From: Corylus avellana
Lineage: Eukaryota > Streptophyta > Magnoliopsida > Fagales > Betulaceae
Assembly (NCBI RefSeq): GCF_901000735.1
Contig: NC_081543.1
Location: 37,816,590 to 37,880,589, forward strand
Direction: 5' to 3'
DNA length: 64,000 nucleotides
A program made the position numbers and the translations under genes. The notes below the pieces were generated by a model. It had not been told where the DNA came from. It saw only the letters and a program-made list of their open reading frames with translations, and ran no database searches. Position 1 is the stretch's first letter. Every line of letters begins with the position of its first letter. Positions 45,265 to 58,849 of this stretch are shown here, piece by piece.

Positions 45265-46647
45265 ACAAATCCTTCTGCATGTATGTATGGGTGCATGTCT
45301 AATAAATATGTATGCCAATAAAGATGCACCGTTTGTGTAGCTTAATTATAAGCTTTATCTTTGTACCTTTTAATTATGTATTACTATCAATCTTGAAGGT
45401 GTGAAATCCCCACTATGCTTGCACTTCTCATCTGCCTAGCTATTATTTCAATCCATCAGTATCATCACCCGATGACTGATTCAAGAAATGATATATATAT
45501 ATATATATATATATACAACAAAAGAAAAAGAAGTCACAATTTAACAAATATAAGGAAAATGCAAGTTAATTTCCTTCTCAACATATATAAGAAGTTGTTT
45601 AACAGAGCAAAGAATTCATGCCTTTCATGACAGAGAGTAATGGTAAAGGAGGATTATAATTTTTTTGTGTTCTTCTAAATGGAACATAATTTTTAAGATT
45701 ATTAATAAATTAAATTTTAATAATAATTATCCTAAATTCACGTGCGGACGTTGTCTAAATGTCTACGACTCTACACCACTCACTAGTAAACATATTACAT
45801 GTAGTGCAAGTTGTTCTCAACGTGCATATGTTTTGTAGAAAAAACGAAATCAGGGAACAGTCGGCACAAAAACTGGAGAAAAACCGACATGAAAGCGACG
45901 TGTCACCCATCCATATCTGACACATCAGTTTTTGGTTCAATAATGGTAGGCCAAAGCAATAAATAAATCAGGAAGATAGCACATGTCAATGGTCGTACAT
46001 TTTTTGAAGAATATTAATTCATATTCAAGTATCTTTTAAACTTTGAAAATATAAAAAATACAATTTAAGTAAACATATCCGCCACTGAAACCAACATTAT
46101 AAAATAATTATAAAATAATAATATGATATCTATAACATTTCTCATTCTACATCATGGGTTGCCAGGGTTGGCTTGCAATAATTTTTGCAGAGGTCGCTCC
46201 ATATCTTCTCTCTTTTTAATCCTCCAAGGCTTCTTGCCAATGCCAAGTGCATGATATTTTTAAATTTGTTACCCCTATTCTTAATTTTTTTGGACCATAC
46301 CTATTAAGTTTTTTTATTTTTGACTCTTACTTTCAAATGCCCACTTTTTTTGCCCTTACGGCAGTCTTTAGTTTATAAAAAAAAAATCTAAATTTTTTTT
46401 TTAATAAAAAAATTCTAAAGAACCAAAAAAAAAAAAAAAAAATTGGCTGGCCCCTCCTATAAAATGTCCTGTTCCATCCCTGCAGTGTGTATGATATAGT
46501 ATATATAATATATATTAATTTTTCATATAGTATATATAAAGTAAATATTAACATATACTATATGATATTCGCTATAATACAAAACGTTTATATATAAAAC
46601 ATACATGAAGATGTATAAATATATTATATATTATATATATAATATGT
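45265..46647. other. MH3' downstream region
   Basis: Collinear with 32070-33474. The (TA)n tract is shortened (about 45490-45514). No supported gene. Confidence 0.55.
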
Positions 46648-47553
46648 TGTTGAGTATATGTGTTAGTGTAAAAAGAATAGAATCTTACATTGAAAATATA
46701 TAAGAAGTGTGTGTGGTTAATATAACATTGTAGGGCCCAAACCTATGAGCTTAATTAAGTTTTTGGGTTGTGTGGTGTCTCAACATGCTATATATATTAT
46801 GTCTCACAAAAGGACTCCCCAAAGGTATTAATTTTCCAACAACTTTTATTAAAGTTCAGGTTCAACCAACAAGTCTTGGCCTAATAGTTCGTGGGAGAAA
46901 CGGGTTGTCTCTGCTCCGACCCCTAGCCCGATGTGTGAGGAGGAGATTGTTGAGATTTCATTATCCCACATCGGTTGTGAAAGGGGTTAGTGGTCAGTTT
47001 ATAAGTGTGAGGAAAAACATCATCTCTTGAGCTAACTTTTGAGGTTGAGAGAGGCCCAATACCACCCAACACTGTTGGGGTTATCCCACATCGGTTGTGG
47101 AAGTGACCGATGGTCAGTTTACAAGTGTGGGAGAAAAGCCTCATCTCTTGAGCTAGCTTTTGAGGTTGAGAAAGACCTAAGACCACCTAACACTAGTATC
47201 AGAGCCAGGTTTAGTTTCCTAGGATGGGTGTTTAGTACGTGTCTGGTGTGGAGTTGTGCCGGCTCCCGTAACTCTTGTATGGGTGACGCTCTTGAAAATG
47301 TAAAAAGACTCATAAGTGATGGGGAGTTGGTGATGAACTCACACATAAAGGTGAGATTGTTGAGTATATGTGTGCATGAGTAGTGTAAAAAGAATAAAAT
47401 CTCACATTGGAAATATATAAGAAATGTGTGTGGTTAGTATAGTATTGTTGGGCCAAAACCCATGAGCTTAAGCTTTTGGGTTGTATGGTGTCTCAACATG
47501 CTATATTATGCCTTACAAAAGACTCCCCAAAGGTATATATTAATCTCCCAACA
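46648..47553. mobile_element. Nested or composite TRIM retroelement, copy 2, 906 bp
   Basis: Same element as 33475-34380, with TATGT flanks. Its 3' LTR start here is the intact TGTTGAG, where copy 1 has TATTGAG. Confidence 0.85.
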
Positions 47554-49254
47554 TATGTATGACATGATATATATCTTCATATGCTATACGCCAATTACTT
47601 TTGCTACTATCATGAGCATATTGGGAAGTCTCTAACTTTTTCTTCACTTTCTAAAATTAAGAAAATACATATGGAAGGCTAACATCCCTTCAATATCCAA
47701 ATTATGTCTCTGCCTAAATCATATGTTTACAAATTAAGTCCTTAAGACTATTTCTTCATGCTTGTTTCAACACGCCCCCTTTTGAGTAAGTGGGATATGC
47801 AATCCTTTGATATATAATTAATAAAACAAATTGAACAAGGAATAATTGATTTCACACTTAATATACAAAGACTGATGTTGACAAAACAATGGTAATAAAT
47901 TTTTTAAAGGAAGAGTACACATATCTCCTCAAATTAACACCTAATTTACAATGTTCTCATAAAACTAAAGATTGCATCAATGTTTCCCCAAACTACAAAA
48001 AAATTAAAATATTGTACCCCTTTTATTCGTCAAAAAGATAAAATGACCCTTTTTTTTTTTTTCTCAATATGATAAAAATCCCTCTCAATTTGGATACAAA
48101 GAAAAAAGAAAAATTTTAATTTTAAAAATTTAAAATTAAAGAAAAAGATGAAAGATGATGGTGGCTTCTTAGCCAAATAACGGTGGCCTAGCCACTCACT
48201 TTGACCAAATGGGGGTAGCCAAACCATCCCTCAGCCATTTGAGGGTGGTTTGGCTACTCCCAAATGGCTAGGGGGTGGTTCGCCACTTCGACTACTCCCT
48301 CTAGCAACATCTGAAGGTAGCCAAACCATCCCACAGTTAATGGGAATAGTTCAGCCATTTGCATAAGTATATATGAACTATCCAAAATCATAGCTAGGTT
48401 GATTTTATATGTAAAAACATTATTTATCATATGATTATAGTCATATTTATCTTTCAGAGATTGTAAAGATGTACCAGGCATGCAAAATAAAAATCCCAAC
48501 TAGGGATTGATTCGCCTTGCTGCCCAATTTCTACGAAAAGGAGTTCATAGACTTAAAATAAGCTGATAAAACAGAAAAGAAAAGAAAAGAAAAAGATCAA
48601 TGATCAGCTTGAAGAGTTTAGACAGATATATAAACCCAGAAACTAAATACAACCCTAAACTTGGGGTAGTTCTGCCCTTGAATTCAAATATATTTAATTT
48701 ATAGCCATCTTTGTATCTATTCATAAGTACTCTGTTAAAATTTTAATTTAAATAATTACATTTATTATTTTCTATCCGCTTAAGTTTTTTTGAATAGTTA
48801 GTGATTTGACATGGTATTAAAATATTGATTAAATGACCACATTCACAATTTCTTATTAGCTGAAGTTTTTGGGTTAAGTGATAATTGAACATAATATATA
48901 TTATAACAAAGGTCCTGAGTTCGAATATTGTTTTTGTCATTTACCTCTATTTCAATCAAACAGTTCAAGTGTTGTTTGGTCCGACACATGAGAAGTACTT
49001 TAAAATATTAAATTTAGAGAAATGATAGTTTCAATATTTTGCTCATATTTTCTCTATATCATCTTAAAAATTAACCATTAGATTTATCGACTTATGTGAA
49101 CCTCATATAAGTCAATGGTAGATCCCACAAATCTAATGGTTGATCTATTGAATTTGTAAGAGAATATAAGAAAAATATGGGCAAATTATTGACACCAATA
49201 TATTGTTTCTCATCAATTTAAACTTTTAGAATAAGTGGTGATTTAACACTTGGT

Positions 49255-49286
<32 letters not shown>

Positions 49287-49574
49287 GCGGAGTTCTTGAG
49301 TTCAAATTTAATTTTCACTCTATAATTTACTTTTACGTTTCTATCAACTTAACTTTTAGACTACCATAGTAAGATTCAAATTAACAAAAGTGTTTTCATA
49401 CAAAGATCGTAATGCTAATGTGACAATATATCAGAACTAAACTTGGGATTTTTTTAGTTTAAAAAAAAAAAAACTAATTAAGATAAGAATTGATTAACAC
49501 AAATACATTATTATTATAAAATAATCATAAGATAAATGTAGTTTTTGACCTTACTCTTTTCCCAAATATGTACC
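47554..49574. other. MH4' distal upstream region
   Basis: Collinear with 34381-36399, including the GGTGGCC-type repeat (about 48160-48370) and the (TA)n tract near 49259-49286. No supported gene. Confidence 0.55.
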
Positions 49575-49931
49575 TAAACATGCAGAGGCTTTCGTAAGGA
49601 ATGGAGACAAATTAATTAATATGATATATATAGATGGGTACACCACTTTTGATAACCATGTACCACGATTTTCAATGCATATGTTAGACAAAACCTCCAC
49701 CTTGTATATATAATGACAGCATTGAACAGATCCAACTCTATTTTTTTGGGTAATGAATCATTAACTTGCTTTTTACTAAACTAATTAAAAATAAATTAAA
49801 TGTTAACTCTCGGACACCAATGTTTACTTGGCACACTGATCCTATCGGTATCATCAAAAGAAGAAGCAAACTATTGGTGCCCTAGCCGCCCCCTTCCCTC
49901 ACTACTCTCTTGCAAAACTTGTGTATAAATA
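49575..49931 (+). promoter_or_regulatory. MH4' promoter with TATA box
   Basis: TATAAATA at 49924-49931, 105 bp before the ATG. It has the same motifs as MH4. A short indel near 49760-49800 (CTTGCTTTTTACTAAAC) is present here but not in MH4. Confidence 0.85.
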
Positions 49932-50028
49932 GGGAGAGCCACAATGCAGTAACTCACCCTTCACTTTCACAGACAATCATCTTAGAGTACTACATTGTCT
50001 CCAATCCTCTTCCTTTTTAACAGCAAAA

Positions 50029-51007
50029 ATGGGTTACTCCAAGACCTTTCTTCTCCTTGGTCTTGTCTTTGCTGTGGTGCTATTCATCTCCTCTCATGTC
50101 TCCGCTCGTGACCTGCTTGCTGAGCCTGCTCAAAACGGTGAGTTTCTTCCTTATTTCTTGTGTTAATTAATAACGTATGTGTAAATTCCTCATATAAAGT
50201 GATAATAAATTATGCATCCCTTGATCAGACAAGGATACAACAAAACAGATCATTTAATTTTCAAGTATAATTTAAGTTTGTTAAATCACTATTTGTCTCA
50301 AACTCCTCATTTTTAATAGGTGAGATACAACACGTGTAGTATATTAAAGATGAAAATAATACCATGTTAAATCACTATTTATTATAAAAATCTAAACTTA
50401 TAAAATTTTTTAAATTTAATCATTTAATCAAATACTTTTGATATAATTTGCCTTTGCCTTAGCCATGCATGTTGTGATTTAACTTCTTCAACTCATTTTT
50501 ACAGAGGAAATGGTCAAAACTGAAGATGAACACGACCATGAACATCATGATCATGATGATCATGATCATCATCATCATGATCATGAGCACCATGAGAAAA
50601 TGGTCAAAACTGAAGATGAACACGACCATGAACATCATGATCATCATCATCATGATGATCATGATCATCATCATCATGATCATGAGCACCATGGAGGTAG
50701 TCTCTCGGGACATGATGAAATAGGTAAGATACAACACGTGGAATATTTAATTGAAATAAGAGGTGAATGATGAAAATAATACTATGTTAAACCACCACTT
50801 TTCTTAAAATCTTTAACATATAAAAAACGATAAATATAATCATTTATTCAAATACTTTTGACATAATTTGCCTTAGCCACGCATGTTGTGATGTAACTTC
50901 TTCAACTCATTTTTATAGGGGAAAAGGTCGAAACTGACTCTGTGGGGGAGGCCAAACGTGAACATCACCATCGACGTCATCATGGTGATCACTCAGGACA
51001 CGATTAG
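50029..51007 (+). CDS. MH4': expanded three-exon His/Asp-rich metallohistin-like nodulin, 138 aa
   Basis: The exons are 50029..50137, 50505..50723 and 50919..51007, all phase 1. It is the counterpart of MH4, but exon 2 is 72 nt longer (24 residues). The unit EKMVKTEDEHDHEHHDH is present twice (50507-50593 and 50594-50692), so the protein carries two His/Asp domains. Exon 3 reads EAKREHHHRRHHGDHSGHD, where MH4 has a run of five Arg. Three His/Arg differences, all CAY versus CGY, change the charge of the tail. It has the signal peptide MGYSKTFLLLG ... SSHVSA, no cysteine and no Glu/Thr tail. It is likely allelic to MH4 if block B is an unmerged overlap. Confidence 0.88.
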
Positions 51008-51684
51008 ACAAATCCTTCGTCCTATATATATATGCTATATATCTGTATGCATGGGTGCATGTCTAAGAAACATGTATCTTAATTATGTAAGTTTGTAATG
51101 CCAATAAGGTTGTGTAGCTTATAAACTCTCAACCACAGCAGCTGTATAAGCTTTATCTTTCTACTTTTTTCATGTGTATTAATTCTGCCTTTTTTTTGTA
51201 TTAAAATATGCTTCAACTTGAAGGTGTGAAATCCTCACTACTCACTCGCTATGGTGTTGTCAATTACTACACAGTTCAAAAATTCATTTTACCCATGAAA
51301 GTGTAATCTACCGCACAATATCCAACCAAAATAATATAAAATAGATAATAAATAATATATCGTTTATTGTTTTAAATACGATAAATAACTTCGATCCATG
51401 ACTAAATAAATCAAAGGACGACAGTAAAAATGATGAGATCTAGTTCTTGTTTGTTTTCTTTTGACAATTTATGCAGTTTAAAAACAACGTTAATGAACAG
51501 TTTTTTTTTGGCTTGCTCAGACAAGCTTTTTCTATTGAGACAAGAGCCCTCTCTCATCCTCTTATTATTACTCATTTACTCTTTACTCTTTTTAGGAAAA
51601 TAAAAAAGAACAAAAAAAAAGAAATTCAAATGAATCGGAGAGTAGATATGTAATTTTGTCTTCTCAAAAAGTGAAAAAACAAAA

Positions 51685-51769
51685 CGGACATGATCATGGT
51701 TATCATCACGGCCATCATCATGGTCACCATGGACACGGTGCTGCAGGCGAGACAGAAACTGAAAACTGA
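51685..51769 (+). pseudogene. Orphan 3' half of an MH1-type exon 2 (copy 2)
   Basis: Identical in layout to 38405-38489: the same breakpoint against the MH 3' flank, the same in-frame remnant and 3' UTR, and no signal exon. Confidence 0.85.
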
Positions 51770-53184
51770 AAACTTAAACTAACAAAAATTAGACAAATCC
51801 TTCGTCCTATGCTATCTCTATATATCTAACTTTGTAATGCCAATAAGGTTGTGTAGCTTATAAACTCTCAACCACAGCAGCTCTATAAGCTTTATCTTTC
51901 TACTTTTTTCATGTGTATTAATTCTGCTTTTTATGTATTAAAACATGCTTCAACTTGAAGGTGTGAAATCCCAACTAGCTATGGTGCATGTTGTCAATTA
52001 CAACACAGTTCAAAAGTTCTTTACCCATGATAACGTAATCTACTACACAATATTCAACCAAAATCATATGAATTAATAGATGATAAATAATACACAAAAA
52101 TTTTGGTTATGAAGTAAAACTCTTTGAAGAACTCTTCAAAGATAAAACATTCCGAGACAATAAAACCCAAAAAATCAGTTCACTAATACATGCAAAGCAC
52201 AGTTTAAAGGTACAAATTGTTCTTAATTAGCACCGTAACTCTAGAACTCTGGCCAATCTTCTATCTGATTTCCTCTCACACTTCAGAACTCTGGTGCTTA
52301 AGGATAATCTTTTATGTATGGTTTTTCAAACTCGATCCAAGAGAGTGTGGAAAGTTGAAGATTCGATGGTCTCTTGGCTCAATAAAAATAATGGCTTTAG
52401 CCCCTGAAAGTTGTGCATAACAAGCTCTTAAATACCATATATGAGCCAAAACCCCAGCTTCTTAGTCCAATTATTAGAACTCTAAATCATGTAAAATCAA
52501 TTGGCGGCGTCCGGACACTCGCATACGGATTTGCAAATGAACCATTTTGCAACTTCATCGTTCAATGTGTCATTACGATAGGTGCGAACGAGACATTAAT
52601 TTTGTAGGTCCATCTGATCTGATAGAGCTCGATTGGACAACTACGGACGACGTACAGCTTTGAGAACGAGGCATATTGTAAGTCCATTTGATAGAGCTCG
52701 ATCGTCTAGACATTTGCGAACGAGGTCTTGCATGTGTACTTGACATTTATGAAGAATTTTGACACTTGACCTTAACTACAAAACTACCCGCACCAAATCA
52801 CCGAATCCGCCAATTAAAAACCTAAAAAAAATGCTAGCTTGCATGTCTTGTATTTCTCTGCCAATTATTTCAAATTTCAATATATCACCCTATATATATA
52901 TATATATATATATATGGATGACTGATTCAAGAAATGAATATAAAAGTAGGCACAAGAAAAAGAAATTACAAGTTTATATGTTTGGTGGGAAAACGAAATC
53001 AGTGAATGTTGGCATATATATTATATATATATAACCACTGTGATGGGATACAGGCCTAGGCATACAGCCACAACTGGCGACAATGGTCGATCACCAGAAC
53101 GTACTGTTCCATAACCAATTAGCCTACATTTCTTGTATATATCACTCATTGACTTTTTATCAGACACACCAAGACGTTTTGTTA

Positions 53185-53241
<57 letters not shown>

Positions 53242-55697
53242 AAACAATTAAATTTATAATATTTTTAATTAGTTTAAATGTTTAGGGCAACTAATGACTT
53301 ATTATGGTATAGAAAGTTAAGGTTATGAACTCGAACATCGTTTTCATGATATACTTTTAATTTCAGTTAAATATCTCATATGTTGGGTTTGATAACTTGT
53401 TTAGAAAGAGTTTGAGTTCATACTAAACTGACCCTCAAAAGCAAAAAAGAAGTCCCTCTTTTTTATTTTATTTTTTATTTTACGTAGTAGGTTTCGCTTA
53501 GTTTATTTTTTATTTTTTGCTAATTATAATAAAAGGGAAATTCCAGTATTTCAATGGTCAAAGTGCATGGGGTGTTTTGGAAAAAAATTGGTCAAATTGG
53601 TCACCTGCAAATCACATGACTACTTTTCCATTAATTCTAACGTACGTTGGACTCTCTGACAAATGGGTGATTTTGTTATTAATAGATATTATAGATAGTT
53701 TGGCGTATTGTAATACCAAACGTACTTGACAGTTCATAGAGGTTCAAGTTCAAAACAGTTGATAATTCAAGAGGTAAAAATATATTATCTCCAAAATATT
53801 AATTAAAATAATATTTTTTTATCAACTTAAAAGTTTGAGACAACCGGTTATTGTACAACTTTATAGTACGTACATACAAGTTAGCCTAAGGGAGTATATT
53901 TCTTATGTGTAGAGAATATGAGAAAAACTCATAATCATTCTTAAATTAGAGCATTCTTAGCAGACTCCCTTATATATAGGGAATATGTTCAAAAAATCGC
54001 CAAAAATGTCCCACAACATACTTCATAAATAAGCCCTAACCATGAGAATTGCAACAGTAGAACCTAAGGGTCAAAGTATAGGATTCTACTATTGCAATCC
54101 TTATAATTATTAAAATAAATAACAAAACGTTTCTTTCTCTTCTCTACGCTCTCCCCTCTCCTCTCATATATATAATATAATTAAAATACTTTATCCTCTC
54201 TTCTCTCCTCTTATATATATAATATAATTAAAAAAAAAAAAAAAATTAATGATATAGGAAATGGTTAAGGGAAGCTATTGTGGTATATTTTGACATATGA
54301 AAGTAAAAAGTAGTTTGAATCCTTAAATGTAGAAAAAATGACGAGGAAACTGCTGAGAATACAACTATTATTATCCATGTGGCACTTCTTTTTTTTTTTA
54401 TAAAAAATAAAAAATAAAAAACAAAAGAACAAAGAAAATAATGAGAGACGAACACTTGAGAATACCCAAGTCAATAGCATTTCTCATATAATATATTAAC
54501 TTAAAGATTTTGATCAACAATATTATAAATGAATAACTTAAAGATTTTGATCAACAATATTATATTTTTCATTTACTAACGTGTTACAATTGTCTAACTT
54601 AATTAATGCTCAGGAGGATATGATCGTGATTATTTTACAAAATTGAGTAAAAAGAACTTGTGGATTACAACACGAAGATGACGTAAGAGAGGACGTACGT
54701 ATCCATGCAAAGAGCAGAAGAACGAACACGTCCAACAGGCTTGATCGCAGTAGGCTGAAAGGTGCAAATTAAATAATTGCAATTAGCCCATTAATAGAAT
54801 TTCTAAGATTTCCTGGTCCAAGTAAATCTACCAACTTTCAAAGGAAATCTTCACACTGAAATTAATTAGTTTTTTCAATTTGCTTGATCAAGTCAAACCC
54901 TTTTTCCAATACATGGAGATATATACCAGAAGAAAAAATATGAAGACTTGGCACAAGACAAAGTAGTGGTTGATGACGGTGAGATTCCTTCCTCTAGATT
55001 ACAAACAAATGCATCACAATCATCAAAACGTTTGTGGGCAGTTGGACCTTTTGATCAATGAATTAATTAATACCCTTTTAAAGGGGAAACGAATTAATAC
55101 CCTGAGGGAGTTTAATTACCAGCTCAATGCCGGCAACCCATATGGACAATTAGTGGAGCTTAGTTGACTCTAATACCAACTGATGTAGTATGACTCAAGC
55201 GAACTCTTCAGTAAAAAGTCCTAATAGTTGATGTCCAGACGAAAAGAGTGAGTCATTACTCACTACTAACCCTAGTTACTAAATAGGAGAATAATGATGA
55301 AGTTGATAATTAGTTGTGAAGTTAACATTGGTGATTATAGAGTGGTCTTATGTCGAATAAATAGCGTAACAACTTTCAGGTTTAATGTTATTATTCTTGT
55401 TGGACCGGCTTGTCTAAGCTTAAGGCGTTTCCATATAGATTGTACATGCATGCGGCTACTTATGTCGCTCAACTTCAACCTGAGAATTGTTTTCAAAACA
55501 GAACATTTTTTTTTTTTTGAAAAAAAAAAAAAAAAAATTATGCTAGCAATCAATGTCACCCAAGTGAGAGAATGTTAGAATATTTTCTTAATTGGGCTTC
55601 CGATGATTGTGGGTTGGATTCGCTAAAACGAGTTGGACATAGCGTAGAATGACAAACCCAAATATTATTGAGTTGAGTGATCGCTAAGTTATTAATT
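51770..55697. other. MH4' downstream intergenic region
   Basis: Collinear with 38490-42393. The (TA)n at 53187-53237 is longer than in copy 1. No supported gene. Confidence 0.55.
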
Positions 55698-56612
55698 AGG
55701 CTTTATATATCTTACTTAATTAGTAAGAATTAGATTTTTATGGGATTTGATAGACAATACGTCGGCTTGTAACCTATTATGGTAAGGAGTATGTGGTGGC
55801 CGGTGAATTCCATATGGTTTTCTATATATATGCTAGGTCGATCGTCATCCTCGATCTCCATACACATAAAACCTATATTCTCATTAGTGGGAGAATTTGG
55901 CTTGCTCCATTGACGTACAACCACCTTTAGAGAGAGGGGTAAGGAGGGGAAGACTCAACTGCTAATATTATTTACACTTAATCTATTTCAGCAATTAATA
56001 TTGAGAATTGAGAGGGATACAGGGGAGATTGACCAATGTAGGTCATGGCCTCCCCACTATTTTGAAATTCTAATAAATATGCTTTAAAATTCGTCTTTAG
56101 GCCAAAAACTCTTAGTTTCACCCACTTTTGATTCTGCAATATTTTGTTCACCCTTAATTAGCACTTAAAAAAAAAATCCTAATTACTTATAACAAAAAGT
56201 GAAGATCAAATTCAACAAAGGATCCTCTTTCTCTTTTTTTTTTCTTTTTTTTTTTTTTTTTTTTTTCAGGTTCCCTCAGCAATTGTGGTCTCTAGCTACA
56301 AAAATAGAATGAGAAGGGAAAATAAAAAGCAGGAACTTGCAAATCTGTTTGCTACACGTACACACATGTATACACGATTCATAAGAGCGACAAATCATGA
56401 ACATTTAAAAACCATGTCAGAAGATGAGGCAATTGCTGACGAGATGGTCTCTTCCCAAACTTCTTTGCGGCCACGTCTTTTCACATTTGCTTTGCATGAA
56501 ATAGAAGGCCAATTAAAAGAAATTAACCACCATTTCCGTAAGTAAATAGTACGTACGTAATTAAAAGAGCAACTTCTATGCGGTTGCTTGGGGAAGAAAC
56601 CTACTCCTTTAT
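55698..56612. other. Start of the MH5 upstream region
   Basis: Past the end of block B. The stretch 55990-56120 (GAGAATTGAGAGGGATACA, GGTCATGGCCTCCCC) and the stretch 56320-56520 (AACTTGCAAATCTGTTTGC, CTTCTTTGCGGCCACGTC, block U1) both recur at 62.1-62.3 and 63.25-63.45 kb. The 86-codon frame at 56285-56545 crosses U1. It is not conserved in the other U1 copies and is not called. Confidence 0.65.
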
Positions 56613-57273
56613 GCCCATTAATCAGGAGGTGACACTTAAGCTCATCATAATAAATTTAAGCCTAGCAAAACAAAAATACAATCACGCTTGATCATACCAA
56701 ATATGAGCCAAAAAAAAAAAACTTGAAAATCTAATTGAGTCTTTTTTTCTAAATAAATAAATAAATAAAAGGAGTGGCGGCCACCCCAAATGGGGGAGGG
56801 GGTGGCCAGCGAGTGACCCCAAAGGGAGGTTGGGGTGGCGGCACTGTCACCCCATATCTCGTTGAGGGTGCCCGCGGCCACCCACCTGAGGTGCATGGGG
56901 TGGCATGCGGCCACCCATGGGCGCGCGGCCATCCCCAAATCTAGCTAGGGGTGGTTGCGCATGCCACCCCATGCACCTCAAGGGTGGCTCATGGGCCACC
57001 CCCAATCAAATTCAGGGGTGGCCGTGCGCCACCCCCGGGCACCCCAAATGTGGCCGAGGTGGCTCAGGGGCCACCCCCAACCACCTCAGGGGTGGCCCAT
57101 GGCCGGTGGTTGCGCCGCCACCCCCACCTCTCTCTGAGATGGCTTTGGGTTGCTGACATCCTCTAAAAGTATTATTTTAAAAAAAAAATTAAACTTGATA
57201 TAATCAGGCGGTTGTGTTTTTTTTTTAAAAAAAAATGTGTTCCATGCTTAGGTGTCACCTCTTAATTGATGGG
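56613..57273. mobile_element. GC-rich element with terminal inverted repeats (GGTGGCC core)
   Basis: The left end CCCATTAATCAGGAGGTGAC and the inverse right end CCCATCAATTAAGAGGTGAC form inverted repeats. The core of about 400 bp is unusually GC-rich and made of degenerate GGGGTGGCC/GGCCACCCC units. It resembles the core of the element at 19796-20593. Its overlapping open frames are by-products of GC richness. Confidence 0.75.
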
Positions 57274-58849
57274 TACAAAGATGTGGGTTTGTGCCACAAC
57301 CTTATTGAAATTATTCTCCTTGATTAAACAGTTTTGTGTCGCAGAAAATTAGGATTTGCCAAATTAAAAAGTTAGGTAAGTGGAGCGCAAGAGTTATATA
57401 GGATAATATCTACCTTATTAAGGCAAGCTATTCAAAATCAAAAGTTTGATTTTATACATAAAAACAGTCTTATTATGTGATTATGGTCATGTTTTTCATT
57501 AGAGAGGTTGCAAAATAAAACCCAACTGGGCTGATTGATTCATCTGGCCTGATCTCTCTAGTTGATATAATTTAAATTAAATGATTAAATTCACCCATTC
57601 CTATTAACTTAAGGTCTTGGATTAAGTGGTGACTTAACACTAGATATAGGCCTATACTTACTAATTACTATCTTCATCGGCCTCCCCAGATCTTCCAATA
57701 GGCGGTGTCCTTTATTTAACCAATTCTGAGTAATTTTAGGTTTAGCACTGATTTCTAGTTGTTTTGGGGTTATTGTTAGGGTTGCCCACCTTTTGTTTTT
57801 TATTTTTCATATGCCATCTCCCCTTTCTCCCTTTCCCATATTGAATAGAAAAAAAAATATATATATACAAAAAACAAACTACAAACTGCCCCACCTCCCT
57901 CCCTAGTCCTGCCACCCCTCCCGGGCTCTTTGATGTAGAATGACATTTATCCATATTTTTGGTGAAAACGAAAATAGAAAAAATATCAAAATAATATTAG
58001 AACAGCGATGTTTGATTAGAATTTTACGTGTTCTCAGACAATAGAAGTATAGAATGAAAAGATTTGGTTAGGATCACTACTGATTGTCAACCATATTTGG
58101 TTGTCACGGAAGTCTATTTTATTGATTTTTTTTATTTTAGGTTAGGATTTTACCAGTTATTTTATTTTTCCATCTTTAGTTTATTTTATTTGCTTTTACG
58201 ATTTAAGATTTTTTTTAATATTTTCCTTCTTACGCGATTTAGATGCTTATTAGGTTTTAGTATTCGCAGTTAAAATATTATTAATTAGCATGATTAAGAT
58301 CTCCTACAATTTTTTTTTTTTTAAAGTGTAGATCCTCAAATTAAAGAATTCATGATGTTTGTAAGTATCGAAACACTTGGAAAATACTACATATTAAAAT
58401 GGTGGCATGTTATCGAGGCAGTCATAAAGAATTTTCCTTCCAAAATGTTTTTTATTCACTTTTGAGACATTACTTATCCAAGAAGCTAAAAGACAATTTT
58501 TGGCTCAAATTTTTTTCCAACATATAGAGCAAAAAATTGATGAAAATATACGCACGTACAATTTTCAATTATAACATGCCACATTTTTAATAAGTGGTAT
58601 TTTTTAAGCGTTTTGATGCTTAAAAATGGTCTAAATTTCATAATTTGAGAATTTATAATTTATTTAAAATTGTAAGGGATCTTGATGAATTGTATATCAG
58701 TTTACTATATGATAATAATATTTGAGAAATACAGAAATTTCTGTGTGTTTATCCTCTATGCTATACGTAGCTAGTGTTCTTAATAGAATTAAACACGTAG
58801 TTCTTCTCTTCTTTTATCCACACTTTCCGTGCGGCATCACTTTCTCTCT
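57274..58849. other. MH5 upstream region
   Basis: AT-rich. Weak similarity to other MH upstream regions around 57420-57560 (CTATTCAAAATCA, GATTTTATA, GGTTGCAAAATAAAACCCAACT). No supported gene. Confidence 0.55.

Larger units (their letters stand above)
42494..55697. repeat. Block B copy 2, 13.2-kb duplicated segment containing MH3' and MH4'
   Basis: Starts exactly at the gap and runs collinear with 29267-42393. Beyond 55697 the sequence continues into new DNA, while copy 1 ends at the gap. Confidence 0.95.

Noticed and set aside
56285..56545. 86-codon ORF upstream of MH5
   Set aside because: It overlaps recurring block U1. The frame is interrupted in the close copy at 63.25-63.45 kb and absent in other U1 copies.
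56905..57166. Three overlapping Pro/Gly/His-rich ORFs
   Set aside because: They lie in the GC-rich core of a TIR element, where stop codons are rare. Several frames are open at once and there is no start context or homologue.
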